Shown here piece after piece: positions 24,100 to 34,898 of a DNA stretch of 64,000 nt. This stretch comes from Margaritifera margaritifera (Eukaryota > Mollusca > Bivalvia > Unionida > Margaritiferidae), in NCBI GenBank assembly GCA_029931535.1, contig JAQPZY010001549.1, positions 2,689,001-2,753,000 of the forward strand, given 5' to 3'. Each line of letters begins with the position of its first letter. Within the stretch, counting starts at the first letter, position 1. The position numbers and the translations under genes were made by a program. The notes beneath the pieces were generated by a model that ran no database searches, had not been told where the DNA came from, and worked only from the letters and a program-made list of their open reading frames with translations.

Positions 24100-25437
24100 A
24101 TTAACTTGTGATGTATGGACTATGTGGATGAATTGTGAAAGCAATTGTTATAATCAAATGTCTAGATTTTGAATGAGATTATAGCAGTGACATGCTAGTT
24201 GAATGGACAGTGGCCACTTATTCAGTTTTCTGCGATTGTGTAATAAGACAAAAATATCTAAGTTATGGAATGGATAATTTAAATCTTTAAACTTTATATT
24301 TTTTTATATGTTTTTTTTAAAACTAATTTAAGCAACAAATACTAATGTGTAGTAACAACAAATATTATATCTGTTTTGGTATCAGATTCGTGTTCCGACA
24401 AAAAGTACTTTTTGAAAGAGTGTTTGAAAAACTTGTTAATACTGGAGAGACCAGACCAGCGATTTCTTTGAAACAAGCTAATGAATATTGGCATTCATTT
24501 TCAAGATCAAGGAGATAGAGCAACGATGCAAATTTTTCGTGTAAATATGTGCGTGCGTGCATGTGTGTGTGTGTGTGAGTACATTGCCACGAAATTAAGG
24601 AAAATATTATAAACAAAACATCTTTAGTTTCCAGGAACAAGGGGAGAAACACCAAAATTTTCGGTGAACAAGAGAACTCAGAAGATTCTAGAAGGCCTCA
24701 TTATCAATCATATCAGCCAACAATATTAAACAATATTTCAAAGAATCACAGTTTTTGATTTGATCAGACTGTCTTATTAAACGGAGCTTAAAATAGTTTC
24801 ATGTTGACTTGTAAGTTAGATTTATTCATGGGTTACTAGCGTTTATTTCGGTTATTTTTGACAAATAATAACTTTAATTTATGCAACTTTATACCAGAAA
24901 AATAATATAAATACATAATGCTATTTTAAATTTAGTGAATAGTTTATGGATAGACAGCATCAATGAGAAATACATGGAAAGGATGACAAATTTGCCTATC
25001 TTCTTTAATATTTGTAACACACGATTTCCATGGCAACCAGCACGAGAACACAAAACTTATGTCAGAAACTAAAACAATCTACCTCATACTTGTAATATAT
25101 ATCAAATGAAGAAAATTGGAGAGGGGGCACAAAACGGCCCTTATTCAATATAGTCCTTTAATTTTCGGGGTGTTTTGAAAATCGGTTACCGCATTGTGCA
25201 GTAGAGTCCTTGTGGTCTGGGCTTAAGACCACGTTATATTCTTAATTTTTTGTGTGGACCAGATTACAAGGTCATGTTATAGACTTCTAAGTTATTCAAT
25301 CATTGCCACATTGTGCCACAGGACCTGATGGTCTGGGCTTAGGAACAGTATGTTAAATTCCTTTACTTGGGGTCAAGTATTGTCTGTGATTTTTGCCAGA
25401 AACAGTCACCGAGCAGGGAGAAGAGAAAGGTATAGTT
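24100..25437. other. Intergenic stretch with weak ~110-bp repeat
   Basis: No gene recognised. A (GT)n run lies near 24,558-24,577. At 25,190-25,350 the motif 'CATTGTGC.(G/A)...GTGGTCTGGGCTTA' appears twice about 130 bases apart. Confidence 0.4.
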
Positions 25438-25559
25438 TTCTTTTTTTTTTTTTTTTTCTTTTTTATATTATTATTCCTGTAGTAGACAAATAAAAATAAA
25501 AAACACGCATAATGTGTTAGTAATATTGGTCGGGGAGGAGGTATTATACTTACTCTCCT

Positions 25560-26963
25560 GGAAGTATAACTTATATTGATTCAAGTATGTATTGGTGTTC
25601 TAGACAATTTCTGTGCCTTTATTGGTTATGCTTTATAGTTTTGTTTTCAGTTATTACCTATTCAATTAATTGTTTAAATCCTAATGTTTTATTTACACGA
25701 AGTGTCTTTTCGATGGGAGTGGAGTTTCTTTTCCTGCTCAAGAGGGCAGGTATTGGACCGCCCATCAAATAACACCAAGTCCTTAGTGGGCCCATCCTAC
25801 CAATCCCCTTGTCTCTGGGCAGGGTCCCTCCTCTCCCGCTTTAGACAGTTCGGAGTTGTCATTGTAATGGTTTTTCTGCATTTTATGACTGCCTATGTGA
25901 GTTGTAATATTACTTTAGCTTTGATTTTCTTGTTGTTGTTGTTGCATTTCTTGTCCTGTCTTCCTATGAATCTGTCTTGGTGTTTCTAACCGTGGATCAG
26001 ATTTTCCCTCTCTTTCCTATATCAGAAACGTAGCTTAGGATGTTTGTGTACACCGAATTGATGTTATTGGTTCATGCATTAAGAAAATTCGTGTACCAGG
26101 ATTTTGTTACCTCCTGGTAAATTCATGCGCAATTTGAGTCGGAAGGGCTTATTGCATCTCGCTAGATAGCTCTTGTAGGATGCGTCTTGTAATGTATTGA
26201 GATCCTGGTCGCATACCTCAGGAGTAACTCCTCCCGTCGTAGATTGAGTGGCGGGGGCCGATTAAAATTCTACATTTTCCCCTTGATGTGTTACCGAGAG
26301 TGCCGGTGCAGATAACAAGAGCTTGGTATTGGATACGATCCAATTTCATAAGTACATTAAGGTGTGCCGATGTGATCATTTGGCATCTATAGTCGATTTT
26401 GGATCGAATGAATGTCCTATATAGGATAAGAAGTGTGGTCTGATCTGTCCCATAATCGGTGCCCTTGAGATTCCTCAATAGGTTCAGATCTTGCCAACAT
26501 CGTCTTACTAGCTCTGGTATGTGATTGCTCACTGTTAGGTGCTCATCGAATAGCATCCCTAGGAATCTAGCCACTTTTTTAATGACATTTAAGTTCAGTT
26601 TTGATGGTTGTTTCTTTATGTTTGTTCTTGGTGTAAACGTTACCCCTACTGTTTTACCTGCGGATAGTTTGAAGCCCTACCTATTGGCCCATTACCAGTC
26701 CTATCCTGCAATCGTCTGACCACAGTTTCACTGGAGGTGTTTCCAGCTTTCCAGATTCCGCTGTCGTCAGCAAACTGTGATAGGTACAGATAAATGGGAT
26801 CGACTGATCTATGTAGGTCCTTTGTCATGATATTAAACAGAGTGGGACTTAATACGCTACCTTGAGGGTTACCGTTTTCTAGCTCGATTATTTCTGAGTA
26901 ACTGTTGCCAACTCTGGTTTGGATTTTTCGATATCCATTTATGTATGTGGCCTGATTTTCCAT
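25560..26963 (-). pseudogene. LINE reverse transcriptase and C-terminal region
   Basis: Reading from 26,963 downwards: YINGYRKIQTRVGNSYSE, then GNPQGSVLSPTLFN, LSQFADDSGIW (the catalytic F/Y-A-D-D motif), then after a break ARFLGMLFDEHLT..NHI, and DYRCQMITSAH..VLMKLDRIQ, the usual downstream RT and thumb motifs. The sequence from 26,200 to 25,560 is less clear. Multiple frame changes show the element cannot make a full protein. Confidence 0.75.
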
Positions 26964-27853
26964 AATGGTTTAATTTCGCAATTAGTCCCTTGGTCCAAAT
27001 CAGATCCTTTTCAAGGTCAAGGAATACTGCTTTAAGGTTACTTTCACATTTCGTTTTAGCGTTGAAAGACAGTCTTATGTTTGATTCCAAGCGTATTAAT
27101 TGATCTAATGTGGATCGTTTGTTGCGGAATCCGCTTTAATTCTGTGATATAAAATTCTTGTTCTTAAGGTGCTGCTTCAGTTATTATTTATCATGGTTTT
27201 CGTGATTTTACAGTGAGGGAGATTGAGTCTTTTCAAGGTTTCGTGATTCTGGTGACAACACCTTGTTTCCAGCGTATCGGTATTTCTCCCGACTGCCAGA
27301 TCAGACCCAATATTGTCAGTTCTGTATTTTCAGCTAGTTTTTTTATAAATTTCATAGCCAAGCATATCATCACCAGGAGAAGTGTTTTTTTTTCTTACTG
27401 AGGGCTTTTCGCCACCCATGTACTGTGAAACTTATATTTAAGGGATTTGTGTGGTTTCCCTTATCAGTGAACAATTGAGGGTGTTCATTCTCAACTTTGT
27501 TTCTATGTTTTTGGAACTTTTCTGAATGATTCGAGTTACTGCTCATTCAAGCAAAGTGTGTGGCTAATTTTGCTGTTTTCTCCCCGTCCGTAGTGAGCCC
27601 GGGGAGATTTGGGGTTGAAAACGTGGTTTTGCCCCTAATCTTTTTGATCTTAGCCCATATTTGTTTCGAGTTTGCCTTACGGTTTAATGATGAGCAGAAC
27701 TCCTTTCATGAGTACTGTGTCGGTGTAAATATAGTGGTTTTCGCAATTCGCTCTTTTGCCATGTAGACAATGCAATCTTGGGAATTTTTAATGTGCTCAA
27801 ATTTGTTTACGGCCGTTTTTCCCCTTTATGGACTGCCTATATTCTTCGATCCA

Positions 27854-28693
27854 TCAGCGGACGGTTCGTGTGTTGCCCCGCCCTCCAGTTTTGGGGATGC
27901 ACCATTCTGCTGCGGATGAATGTGCCTTAACGATGTTTTCGTTAAAGGTTTCGACATTGTCATCATATAGCATGGTGCTATCCATCCCCTCGCGAAACAA
28001 TTCCCAGTCCGCCTTACAAAATCTCCATTTTGGTGTAGTCAAGGTGTCATTTTTGTGCACTTTCATTTGCATTGTAGTTAATATTGGAAAGTGGTCACTA
28101 CCTAGTTTGCTAGATTGATCAACTTCCCAATCTGCAACTTCCGCAATCTTGGTGAGCATAGAGTTAGATCAATGGCTATCATTGTCCCGTTTTCAGGGTT
28201 AACTCTAGTAGGTGCGCCATTATATAATAATACTAGGTTTTATATCGTGATCCACCTTTCAATACTACCACCCCAACTATCCAATCGGGTTCTACCCATT
28301 GTTCGCTTTGGGCATTCAAATCTCTACAGATAATTTCGTTTTCACCTAAGTCACTAATTATGTTTTGGTATGTTTCGGGTTTTATGACTGGCCCCCCGCC
28401 TTGGTGATACATGTTTACTACCATTATGGGTTTGTTGCCTGTATTTAGCTTAGTAATTTGGAATTCCAGAAGTTGTTCGGAATTTATGGTCTGATTGTTG
28501 CCTTCAACAGACTCACTTGACAGAGCGTCGCCAACAAAGGTTGCCAGATCTCCCCTCTAATTCCCACTAGTTCTGTGTTTGCTATCTGTGGTGATTGTGG
28601 ACCAACTGGTAAACGCACCGTTTTATATGCTTGAAGCACGGACGTGATGGAAAACATCCCTCCGATTCGGTACGCGGACATGAAGGAATACAT
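27854..28693 (-). pseudogene. LINE endonuclease domain
   Basis: Reading from 28,693 downwards: a degenerate N-terminal endonuclease segment, then MYHQGGGPVIKPETY, ICRDLNAQSEQW (normally GDLNAH/Q, here Gly replaced by Arg), and LGSDHFPI, the conserved SDH motif holding the catalytic His of APE-type endonucleases. KWRFCKADW follows, as in jockey-like elements. Several frame breaks. Confidence 0.75.
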
Positions 28694-28822
28694 GATTAAA
28701 AAGCATGTCCATATAATTTTGTTTTCAATAAAAAAAACATTACAACACCATTTTTATTTCAAAAATCAACATGTTTAATAATAATAAGCTTCTCTAACTC
28801 AAATACAAACAAACAAACAGTA

Positions 28823-29150
28823 TTAAACATGAACGTATTTACAGGGTTGACAACAATGATCTAAGGCACTGTCATTTTGCCATCTATGTTCACTTCGTTT
28901 CTGAGCTAAAGTAAAGAGATAACCATAATGTTCACAAAACCATCTTTCTAATTTATCATCATTTCTAGAGTACTCACGATCAAAACAAGTCACTAAATTT
29001 TCTAAGGGAAATCCAAGACTGCGTTGATGAAGAAAATACACAAAATATTGTCAACAAACAATGGAATATGATCCTTGTAATCTCACATTATTGAATCGAG
29101 TGAATACAGCATTTCATCTCATAAAATCAATTATGTCGTCTTCCAGAGGA
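28823..29150 (-). pseudogene. Unassigned frame beyond the capsid gene
   Basis: The minus-strand frame has LGFPLENLVTCFDREYSRND followed by KLERWF and a His/Cys-rich end. Composition looks coding. It lies where the C-terminal half of the major capsid protein should be, but I see none of the expected capsid motifs. It could be another Polinton gene or a very diverged capsid end. Confidence 0.25.
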
Positions 29151-29232
29151 GGTAATACATAAGAATCAAAATATTCCACACTGTGATCGTTGGGAAAGTT
29201 TGACTGATGTCGTTTCCCACTTTAGGTAAAGC

Positions 29233-29894
29233 TTCCACACGGCGCTCGTAAAGTCTGGCTTCTTCGATGATGGTTTTTTACTCGTTAGTCATCAAATGGA
29301 ACACGGTACTACTTCGATTCAGTCTCAGGCGTACAAAAACAAAGTTCAACAAATACTTGTCTTCCAACCATATGTCTAAATGCAAACGATCCATCAGTTC
29401 TAAACTAAGTTCTTGTTTGATTTTCTTTGGCGGTCGTTAAATCAAACATTGTGAGGATCGTCATCTTCTGTTTCCATACCGCGGTAGCATCCAGATCTTT
29501 GTTCTTGGGTTCTTTTCCGTACGTTAAGAAATTTTCCAGGTGCGCTTGCTAAGGGTAAGTATACATGCTGCTGCTGATCAGTTTATTATTCAAGTACAAA
29601 TCCATTTCGCTGAACAACGATTGCATGACATTATTGACGGAGCTACTCTGGCATTGGCGCCTGGATTCGTGTTGTCCACCTTGAGAACTTTGACTTTCGG
29701 ATACAAGTGACTGCTATTCTTATCTATGTAATCTTCGGTTTGTCCTTTGATTTCAAATTCGATAGCAGCTGAGGTAGTCAAAGACGACACGGGATAAATT
29801 CTACCCAGTGGGATTCTCGCATCGTCATCATCGTCGGTGCCATGGTGAAAAGATCAAGTTCTGACTTGGAACATTTGCAAGAATCTCGGTGCAT
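29233..29894 (-). pseudogene. Polinton major capsid protein (double jelly-roll), N-terminal two thirds
   Basis: Starting at the ATG read from 29,894: a short leader with ELDLF (conserved near capsid N termini), then VEF.P, AAIEFEIKGQTEDYID, SHLYPKVKVLKVD, and NVMQSLFSEMDLYLNNKLIS, followed after a stop by HLENFLTYG-like residues, and further on LMDRLHLDIWLEDKYLLNF and RLRLNRS. These are the usual ordered landmarks of Polinton and adintovirus major capsid proteins. At least two in-frame stops and one frame change interrupt it, and the C-terminal jelly-roll is not recognised. It sits 27 bases after the GLG-motif protein. Confidence 0.8.
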
Positions 29895-29920
29895 CCTTTT
29901 TTTTCTTTTTTCTTTTTCAG

Positions 29921-30381
29921 TTAGTAATCAAACACGTCCAATTCTCTGACTGGTCCTGTTCTTCTTTTCTTATTCTTTTTCTGAAAAACGTGTTTACGAG
30001 ATAAAACGTGCTTACGAGATCTGAAGGGGTTGCGACTTCTCTTTCTGCCTCATCCTTGCTGTGGCGTTGAGGAAGAAGTAATGCCTTGGTCAAAAATGTG
30101 AAGCAAATTTATAGGGGCCTCTTGGCGATCCAAAAGGTCTTTTCCAGTTTGATGCAACACATTTTTTCTCTTCTCATGAAGGCTTCTTTTGGACTTTGTT
30201 TGTCAACGAGGACGTTTTGAAGAAATTCTTTTCCTTCCGTCAAAGCGTCATCTTTTAAAGCATGCAATACTCGAGTCACCATCGGTTTTAAGATGGGTGC
30301 TATTGTACGAAAAGCTGATTTTAACATATCTCCTAAACCATGTCCTCGTTGTCGAGTGACTCCTTGGTACACAGGATACAT
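29921..30381 (-). pseudogene. Polinton GLG-motif minor virion protein
   Basis: The frame begins MYPVYQG, then RGHGLGDMLKSAFRTIAPIL, and QSPKEAF, ending after a frame change and one stop in a basic tail (RKRSRNPFRSRKH, KKRR) and the terminal DVFDY. Polintons carry a small protein with an N-terminal glycine-rich amphipathic segment and a Lys/Arg-rich C terminus ending in D-(I/V)-F just upstream of the major capsid gene; it resembles adenovirus core/minor proteins in layout. A virion-core or membrane-active role is inferred from the family. Confidence 0.65.
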
Positions 30382-30789
30382 TTCTTACAATTCACTGGAG
30401 AGTCAGTTTCGAAAATGTAGTTTAACCGTAACTTTTCCTTTCGAGAATAGAATATTTTTTCCAAGATCTCCTTTTACACAAATGTTGACACTGTCAAAAT
30501 ACGATTTACTGACAGGACGATAATGAGGATGTACAAATTCAAGGTGAACGTGATACGTGTTTCAACCTTCCTCGTAAGCAGTGATGACTGAATCCGCTTT
30601 GAAAGGTATGACTCAGAGTAACGGAGCGGCTGTTTTTCCACCACGACGTACTCGGCCACATCCGAGTACACAAACAGTAAATTTAGTCCTTCGTTCAATT
30701 CGACAGGTTATCGAAAATACTTGTAGAATCGATCGTTCTTGTAAACCTCTTTCATAGGAGCTAGAGCAGTGAATCCACTCAAAATAGAA

Positions 30790-31262
30790 ATCAATCCGTA
30801 TAAAAAGTAATGGACATTATTTGACCGTCCGAAAAATGCAGTTTAAGACAATGAGCAATTTTATGGTACTCGATCAGTACATTTTTGCTAGAGTTCTCCA
30901 GGGCTTTGTCAAACTGGTCGTTAAAAATAGCCTCAATCGTTTCGACCAGATGTTGAGCATTAAAATAATACCCAACAGTAATTCTCATGGTATAGGTAGT
31001 CAATGAAGGATTGGTGAGTGATTGTTTTTTGGATTCGTAATGACCAGGATAATTTTTGTCCAACTGTTCTTGAATTTGTTCGTTCAGGATATCGACGATG
31101 AAAGTGTTTTGACCATCGATGATACTGATGGCTTGCGTAAGATGAATGATTTCTACCAAAGCGACTTCCCAATGAGCTTCATGGTTCAATTATATGGCTT
31201 GATGTAAGTTGGTTGTGAACAACATAAGGTGTTTGGAGGAAACACATCCATGGAACTGTCAC
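30790..31262 (-). pseudogene. Polinton penton-like minor capsid protein, N-terminal part
   Basis: Reading from about 31,262: SSMDVFPPNT, FTTNLHQAI, then HWEVALVEI, followed by a 132-residue open frame with IIDGQNTFIVDI and YTMRITVGYYFNAQHLVE. The order 'S.D.FP.NT ... W.VAL.EI' is typical of Polinton and adintovirus penton (single jelly-roll minor capsid) N termini. Two frame changes near 31,190-31,240 break the start. The expected C-terminal jelly-roll is not evident in 30,400-30,790, though scattered coding-like frames remain (for example 30,474-30,698). Confidence 0.65.
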
Positions 31263-31299
31263 TCGGTAAGGTTAAATAAAGTTGGTTATGCATAGTTCG

Positions 31300-31785
31300 A
31301 TGGTTCTGGTTTTCAAGGAGTCACTTGAAGTCAAAGGAGAATGATTTTCCAAATGTTCCAAACTAGGACTGTTGTTGTTGTGGCTGACGAATTGTTGTGC
31401 TGGTGACTGGCGTTGACCTCTAAGCTCCCGTTGCAGTTGTTGTTACTGTCTGTAGTATATTTCAACGACGGACTGGGAAGAAGCTAACCAATACAACTGC
31501 TGAGTAAAATTGTCTGCAATTGTTTGTCTCCTTGTTGCAAACTCAAACTGGTAATCACTGCTACAATAACACAATACACCATAAATATTTGACAGAAAAA
31601 GACGATGTAAGTGTTAGGAACACGTTCTCCACACCACATCCACAGAGATTGAAGAGAGGAACTCTGAGAAGGAGATTTTTTCTTGGGACTTTTCTTTTTG
31701 GGGCTTTTTTTTTCTTGTGTGAGCTTGTTGTTGTTGTGTGTTGCAATCTATTTGGGGATTTTGCTTTTTCTTTGTTTTAGCTTCA
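31300..31785 (-). pseudogene. Q-rich Polinton-region frame, unassigned
   Basis: The minus-strand frames here are rich in Gln, Ser, Lys and Asn (for example QQLQRELRGQRQSPAQQF near 31,400 and a Lys-rich stretch near 31,690). No domain recognised. It lies between the penton-like gene and the helical gene, so it is probably part of the element, but decay makes the reading frame uncertain. Confidence 0.3.
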
Positions 31786-31788
31786 GCA

Positions 31789-32124
31789 TTAATATCCCAT
31801 TTTAAAAGGGAACGAATAATTACACCTCCTAAAGAGCCACTTCCACCAGGTTTCAAATTGACTTGTTTTTATGGTTTTAGTATTGATTCTTTGATCTACC
31901 ATTTGTGACAACGCTACTTTATGTTTTTCAAAAAAGAGTTTGATTTGATGGGGTACGTGAATGATCCCTTGAAGTAATTGACGTGCTGTCAAAGTAAACC
32001 ATCGTAACACTTCTTTGAGACTGGCTTCTAACAAATGTGCACGGACTTGTGTATTTTTTTCGCGACTGATTCCATATAGTGCACGAATCAATTTGGCAGA
32101 AGGATGAGATTGAAAGGAGGTCAT
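31789..32124 (-). CDS. Small helical Polinton protein, unknown function
   Basis: An open frame of 111 codons beginning MTSFQSHPSAKLIRALYGIS, mainly alpha-helical in character, ending in a basic/aromatic segment (WWKWLFRRC). Its start lies 41 bases after the stop of the packaging ATPase, in the same direction. Polintons often carry a short helical protein of this kind near ATPase. The frame is intact here, but its C terminus shifts into the Lys/Gln-rich region downstream, so the end may be altered. Confidence 0.5.
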   Translation of the reverse strand: MTSFQSHPSAKLIRALYGISREKNTQVRAHLLEASLKEVLRWFTLTARQLLQGIIHVPHQIKLFFEKHKVALSQMVDQRINTKTIKTSQFETWWKWLFRRCNYSFPFKMGY

Positions 32125-32164
32125 GTTGAATACTCTATAAAAGAAAAGAAGTGTACGATGTTTT

Positions 32165-32917
32165 TATAATTTTTCGTTTCCAGATATACGCAAAGCAGAC
32201 GTGTAAATGACAGGACCTCCTTCTTGGCACCACTGGTGAAACAAATTCGTACGAAATCTCAGATAATCAGGAGTGATCTGTTTTAAATCGATGAATAAAT
32301 ACGCAGGAGGTGTTTCAGTGGCATCGCCGTACGCATAACTCAGTCAAGGTGTTCCTAACTGTTTGGCTAACACTTGCACTTGAGATTTGTCTCTTGGACT
32401 TGTAAACAATACCACATAATGGGCATTGAGACTGATGGTGCGATGTGTTTGACTTTGTTGAAATACATTTTGAGTAATGTAAATAATACTGACATTACCA
32501 CGATGTCTTTTTCGTGTAAACCAAAGTCTAATTTCTTCTTCGTCTTCTCCTAACTAAAGTCAGACACGATCAAATCGTCTTCGCGAGGAATGCCTTCTAC
32601 ATACGAAATGGATTCTTCTTGACTTTATTGGAGTAATGTGTAAGCCGGTTGCCACTCTTTGTAGCACCCCACGATATGTTGGGGTTGACGATCAAACAAG
32701 TGCGATTTGTGTTCGATCAAACGTTTGGCAAATTCGGTTTTATCTGAACCACTCAGTCCAGCAATCAACATGTTAAAGGGATGGCGAAGATACAAGGTCT
32801 CCCAACTTTGACGATTAACTTTTCATCAATCACTTTGAGAACAGATAAAGAGGAGGAGGATGCAGCCATAACCGTGGTGTTCAGAATTCTGAGATGACCA
32901 TTAAAGACACAAGACAT
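32165..32917 (-). pseudogene. Polinton packaging ATPase (FtsK/HerA-like, A32 type)
   Basis: From an ATG at 32,917 the frames contain RHPFNML, then the P-loop LSGSDKTEF (32,731-32,760), where the usual Gly of GSGKT is replaced by Asp. Next are QHIVGCYKEWQP, EGIPREDDLIVSDF (Walker B region), SIIYITQNVFQQ (sensor-like motif), HRTISLNAHYVVLF, SPRDKSQV..LAKQLG, and YLFIDLKQITPDYLRFRTN near the C terminus. This order is diagnostic for the Polinton/NCLDV packaging ATPase, which drives genome entry into capsids. Frame changes or stops lie after residue ~50, after SDF, and after the LAKQLG segment, so no full protein is made. Confidence 0.85.
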
Positions 32918-33064
32918 TTTATACATTTGATACACGTTTAAAGTTTTTCAGAAAGCGTCACCACAACAAAACACATATTTACATTTCAAGAATTAAAACA
33001 CGAAAACACCTAAGGCATAAATGGAATTAAAATTACCAAAGCTGCATATAAATAAGAAAGTGTA

Positions 33065-33830
33065 CAACATTATCGATCTATGTGTGTCCTATGAAATCTA
33101 CGTACACGCCTGGTGTTCTAACAGTCTCTGTGAAATTCATTGTTTTTAATTTCTCTGGGAATGTCATTTCTTTCTCATTTTCTTTTATTTTTACAATGCT
33201 ACTACTCTCGTGGACTTGTAATATTTCTTTCTCTGTTTCAGGTTTTTCTTCCACTGTTTCTAAAATTGTTTCTAATGGCACTTTCACTTCTGTCTTTTCT
33301 GCTTGCACTGACTTTTATATTGGATTAGTGACACAGAATGTCTTTGGCATAGTTAGCCACTTCATGTATCCAAACATCGAAGTCAAGGCTTTTCCAGTCA
33401 CGTACATCTTTCCAGTCGTAAATTTGTTTGTGTAACCAACTAGCTATACACACGTCTTGGTAAGTATGAAGCATGGATAAAGTTTGACGAATGTCGTCAT
33501 CACACGGAGGTACACAATTTGTTTTCATCACTATTCTCAACACTCTTAACACAATTTGTCTTTCGTGCACAGAAAAAGTTTGGGTGGTCATGTCTTTTTT
33601 GCATGTACTGTTCATAAATAGTCCACAATGAATTTTCTGGGAAATGAAATCCAAGAAAAGAGGTCACTAACACACTCACACCACACGTATTCCAAAATTC
33701 AATGGAGTCGTGGTAGGTGAAAACAGTTCTTGTAAAAGGTTTTGGTAATAAGTTCTGAACACTGTCATTGACTTCCTTCCACGGAATTTGTTGCAACAAT
33801 GAGGACAAAAGTCGTGGCATGGTAAACTTT
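33065..33830 (-). pseudogene. Polinton-region gene, unknown, with acidic tail
   Basis: Two overlapping frames (33,500-33,820, starting MPRLLSSLLQQIPWKEV, and 33,325-33,654, with TQTFSVHERQIVLRVL and QDVCIASWLHKQIYDW) probably form one gene with a frameshift near 33,640. A Glu/Lys-rich frame (33,078-33,308, with TILETVEEKPETEKEI) may be its tail or a separate gene. I recognise no domain; it does not show the His-Asp-Cys pattern of the adenain protease expected in this part of a Polinton. Confidence 0.4.
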
Positions 33831-34175
33831 TATGTAAGTCCTTGACAGCAATGTCTTTCTTTTTGATGAAATATTCACACGATTGTCAAATTAAATCTGG
33901 TGGTAAAGGATATCGAAAAAAATAAATCATTACTTCATCACACATCACACGTCTTGAAGGAGTTTCATCTTAAGGTGATACTTTGTAAAAGTTTTTTGTA
34001 TTCGTGTAAGTTTTTAACATTTTCCTGGACTTCGTTCCATGGAATTATGTGTAACCCTGCCACATTGTAGGCAGAAGTCGTGACATCCAAAATCTGACAG
34101 GAGGCAGGTATTCGTTGATGAATGTCTGACCATTCGAACATCTTCACACTAATCAGCTTTTTTATTGCATTCAAA
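33830..34175 (-). pseudogene. Second unknown gene, related to its neighbour
   Basis: The frame at 33,965-34,174 contains IIPWNEVQENVKNL, matching IPWKEVNDSVQNL of the next gene downstream in the same relative position. A further match is seen in another frame (CHDFC.. Cys pairs in both). The two stretches look like a tandem duplication of one gene. It overlaps or follows the end of the BIR-domain gene directly. Function unknown. Confidence 0.35.
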
Positions 34176-34184
34176 TACCAAATA

Positions 34185-34600
34185 CCAATGGTTAAAACGT
34201 CTATGCCGTAATGGATGCAATTGTTCTTTGCGTTTCACTTGAATCTGTATAAACTCTTTGTAAATGCATTCTCGTAGCTCAAGAGGCAAACTACGAATTA
34301 TGTCTTCTAAAGTATCCACATGAGGATCATATTATTTCGCACCGACCAAAGGAAGGTAGTGACAGCGCGGAGACCATATAGCATGTTCCAGCTAAGATGA
34401 GTTTGTATACTCCCATTTGTGAAGTGTCACACCAGAGCTGAAACCCTGTACTTTATCTCCTTCTCCCAAGTAGACAAATCCGGATCTGATTAAAGATTTG
34501 GGAGTAGGTTCTTCCAGATATTTAGGCCATTTCTCTGTGAACGTCTGGAATCGATTTCAAAGTCACAATAGCCATGCAAAGCTACAGGAAACGTGTATTC
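34185..34600 (-). pseudogene. BIR-domain (IAP-like) protein in Polinton, broken
   Basis: One minus-strand frame reads FQTFTEKWPKYL, then SLIRSGFVYLGEGDKVQGFS, TLHKWEY, a stop, then LEHAIWSPRCHYLPL. This is the order of a baculoviral IAP repeat: R/F..TF..WP, AGF.Y.G.GD.V.CF.CG..L..W, EHA..FP.C..L. The last two zinc ligands (His and Cys) are present but both Cys of the first pair are substituted (by Gly and Ser). A helical segment rich in Leu, Glu and Lys follows (IIRSLPLELRECIYKEFIQI). IAPs bind caspases or their regulators; the role here is inferred. Lying between PolB and structural genes on the same strand, it appears to be an element gene and not host DNA. The stop and lost Cys show decay. 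Confidence 0.7.
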
Positions 34601-34890
34601 TTCTTTGATTGAGCTAGTGATGGTATCCAGAGTGGTTTGAAGTGCATCGATGAGATCCGTACGGCATCACTTTTACCAGTAAAGCAGAAAGGTCGTTCTT
34701 CATCGCACTTGCTAGTAGAGCGGTAAGGCACACGAACGGCATCGCATTCATTAGTAGAGGAGAGCCAAAGTCGTGCTGCATCGCTGATGTAGCAGAGTAC
34801 GGCATCACCTTCATCGCAAGACATAGCATCACACTCGAGTTCATTATCGAACTTGGAGTCCACAGCACTCCCCTCACTCGGTTGCTGTGT
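34600..34890 (-). repeat. Repeat-containing frame upstream of BIR domain
   Basis: The minus-strand DNA repeats a theme around 'GATGCCGT(A/T)CG..T.....TACTAGCAA/GTGATGCCG' with a spacing of roughly 40 bases, giving peptides with repeated CDA(M/V) or SDAV and CDE. It could be the repetitive N-terminal part of the BIR gene or a local satellite inserted between it and PolB. No domain recognised. Confidence 0.35.
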
Positions 34891-34898
34891 CGAGTTCG

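Larger units (their letters stand above)
25438..28695 (-). mobile_element. Degenerate non-LTR retrotransposon (LINE)
   Basis: On the minus strand the element runs from an endonuclease start near 28,690 to an A-rich tail (T-rich on the + strand, 25,438-25,466). It has an APE-type endonuclease and a reverse transcriptase with frameshifts and stops between. GNPQGSVLSPTLFNIM and QFADDS are RT hallmarks of the jockey/CR1 side of the LINE tree. Length about 3.26 kb, consistent with an element that has lost some sequence. It abuts the capsid-gene end of the Polinton that follows, and may have inserted there. Confidence 0.8.

Noticed and set aside
33325..33820. Candidate adenain-type protease of the Polinton
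   Set aside because: The ordered His, Asp/Glu, Gln and Cys motifs of the family are not seen.
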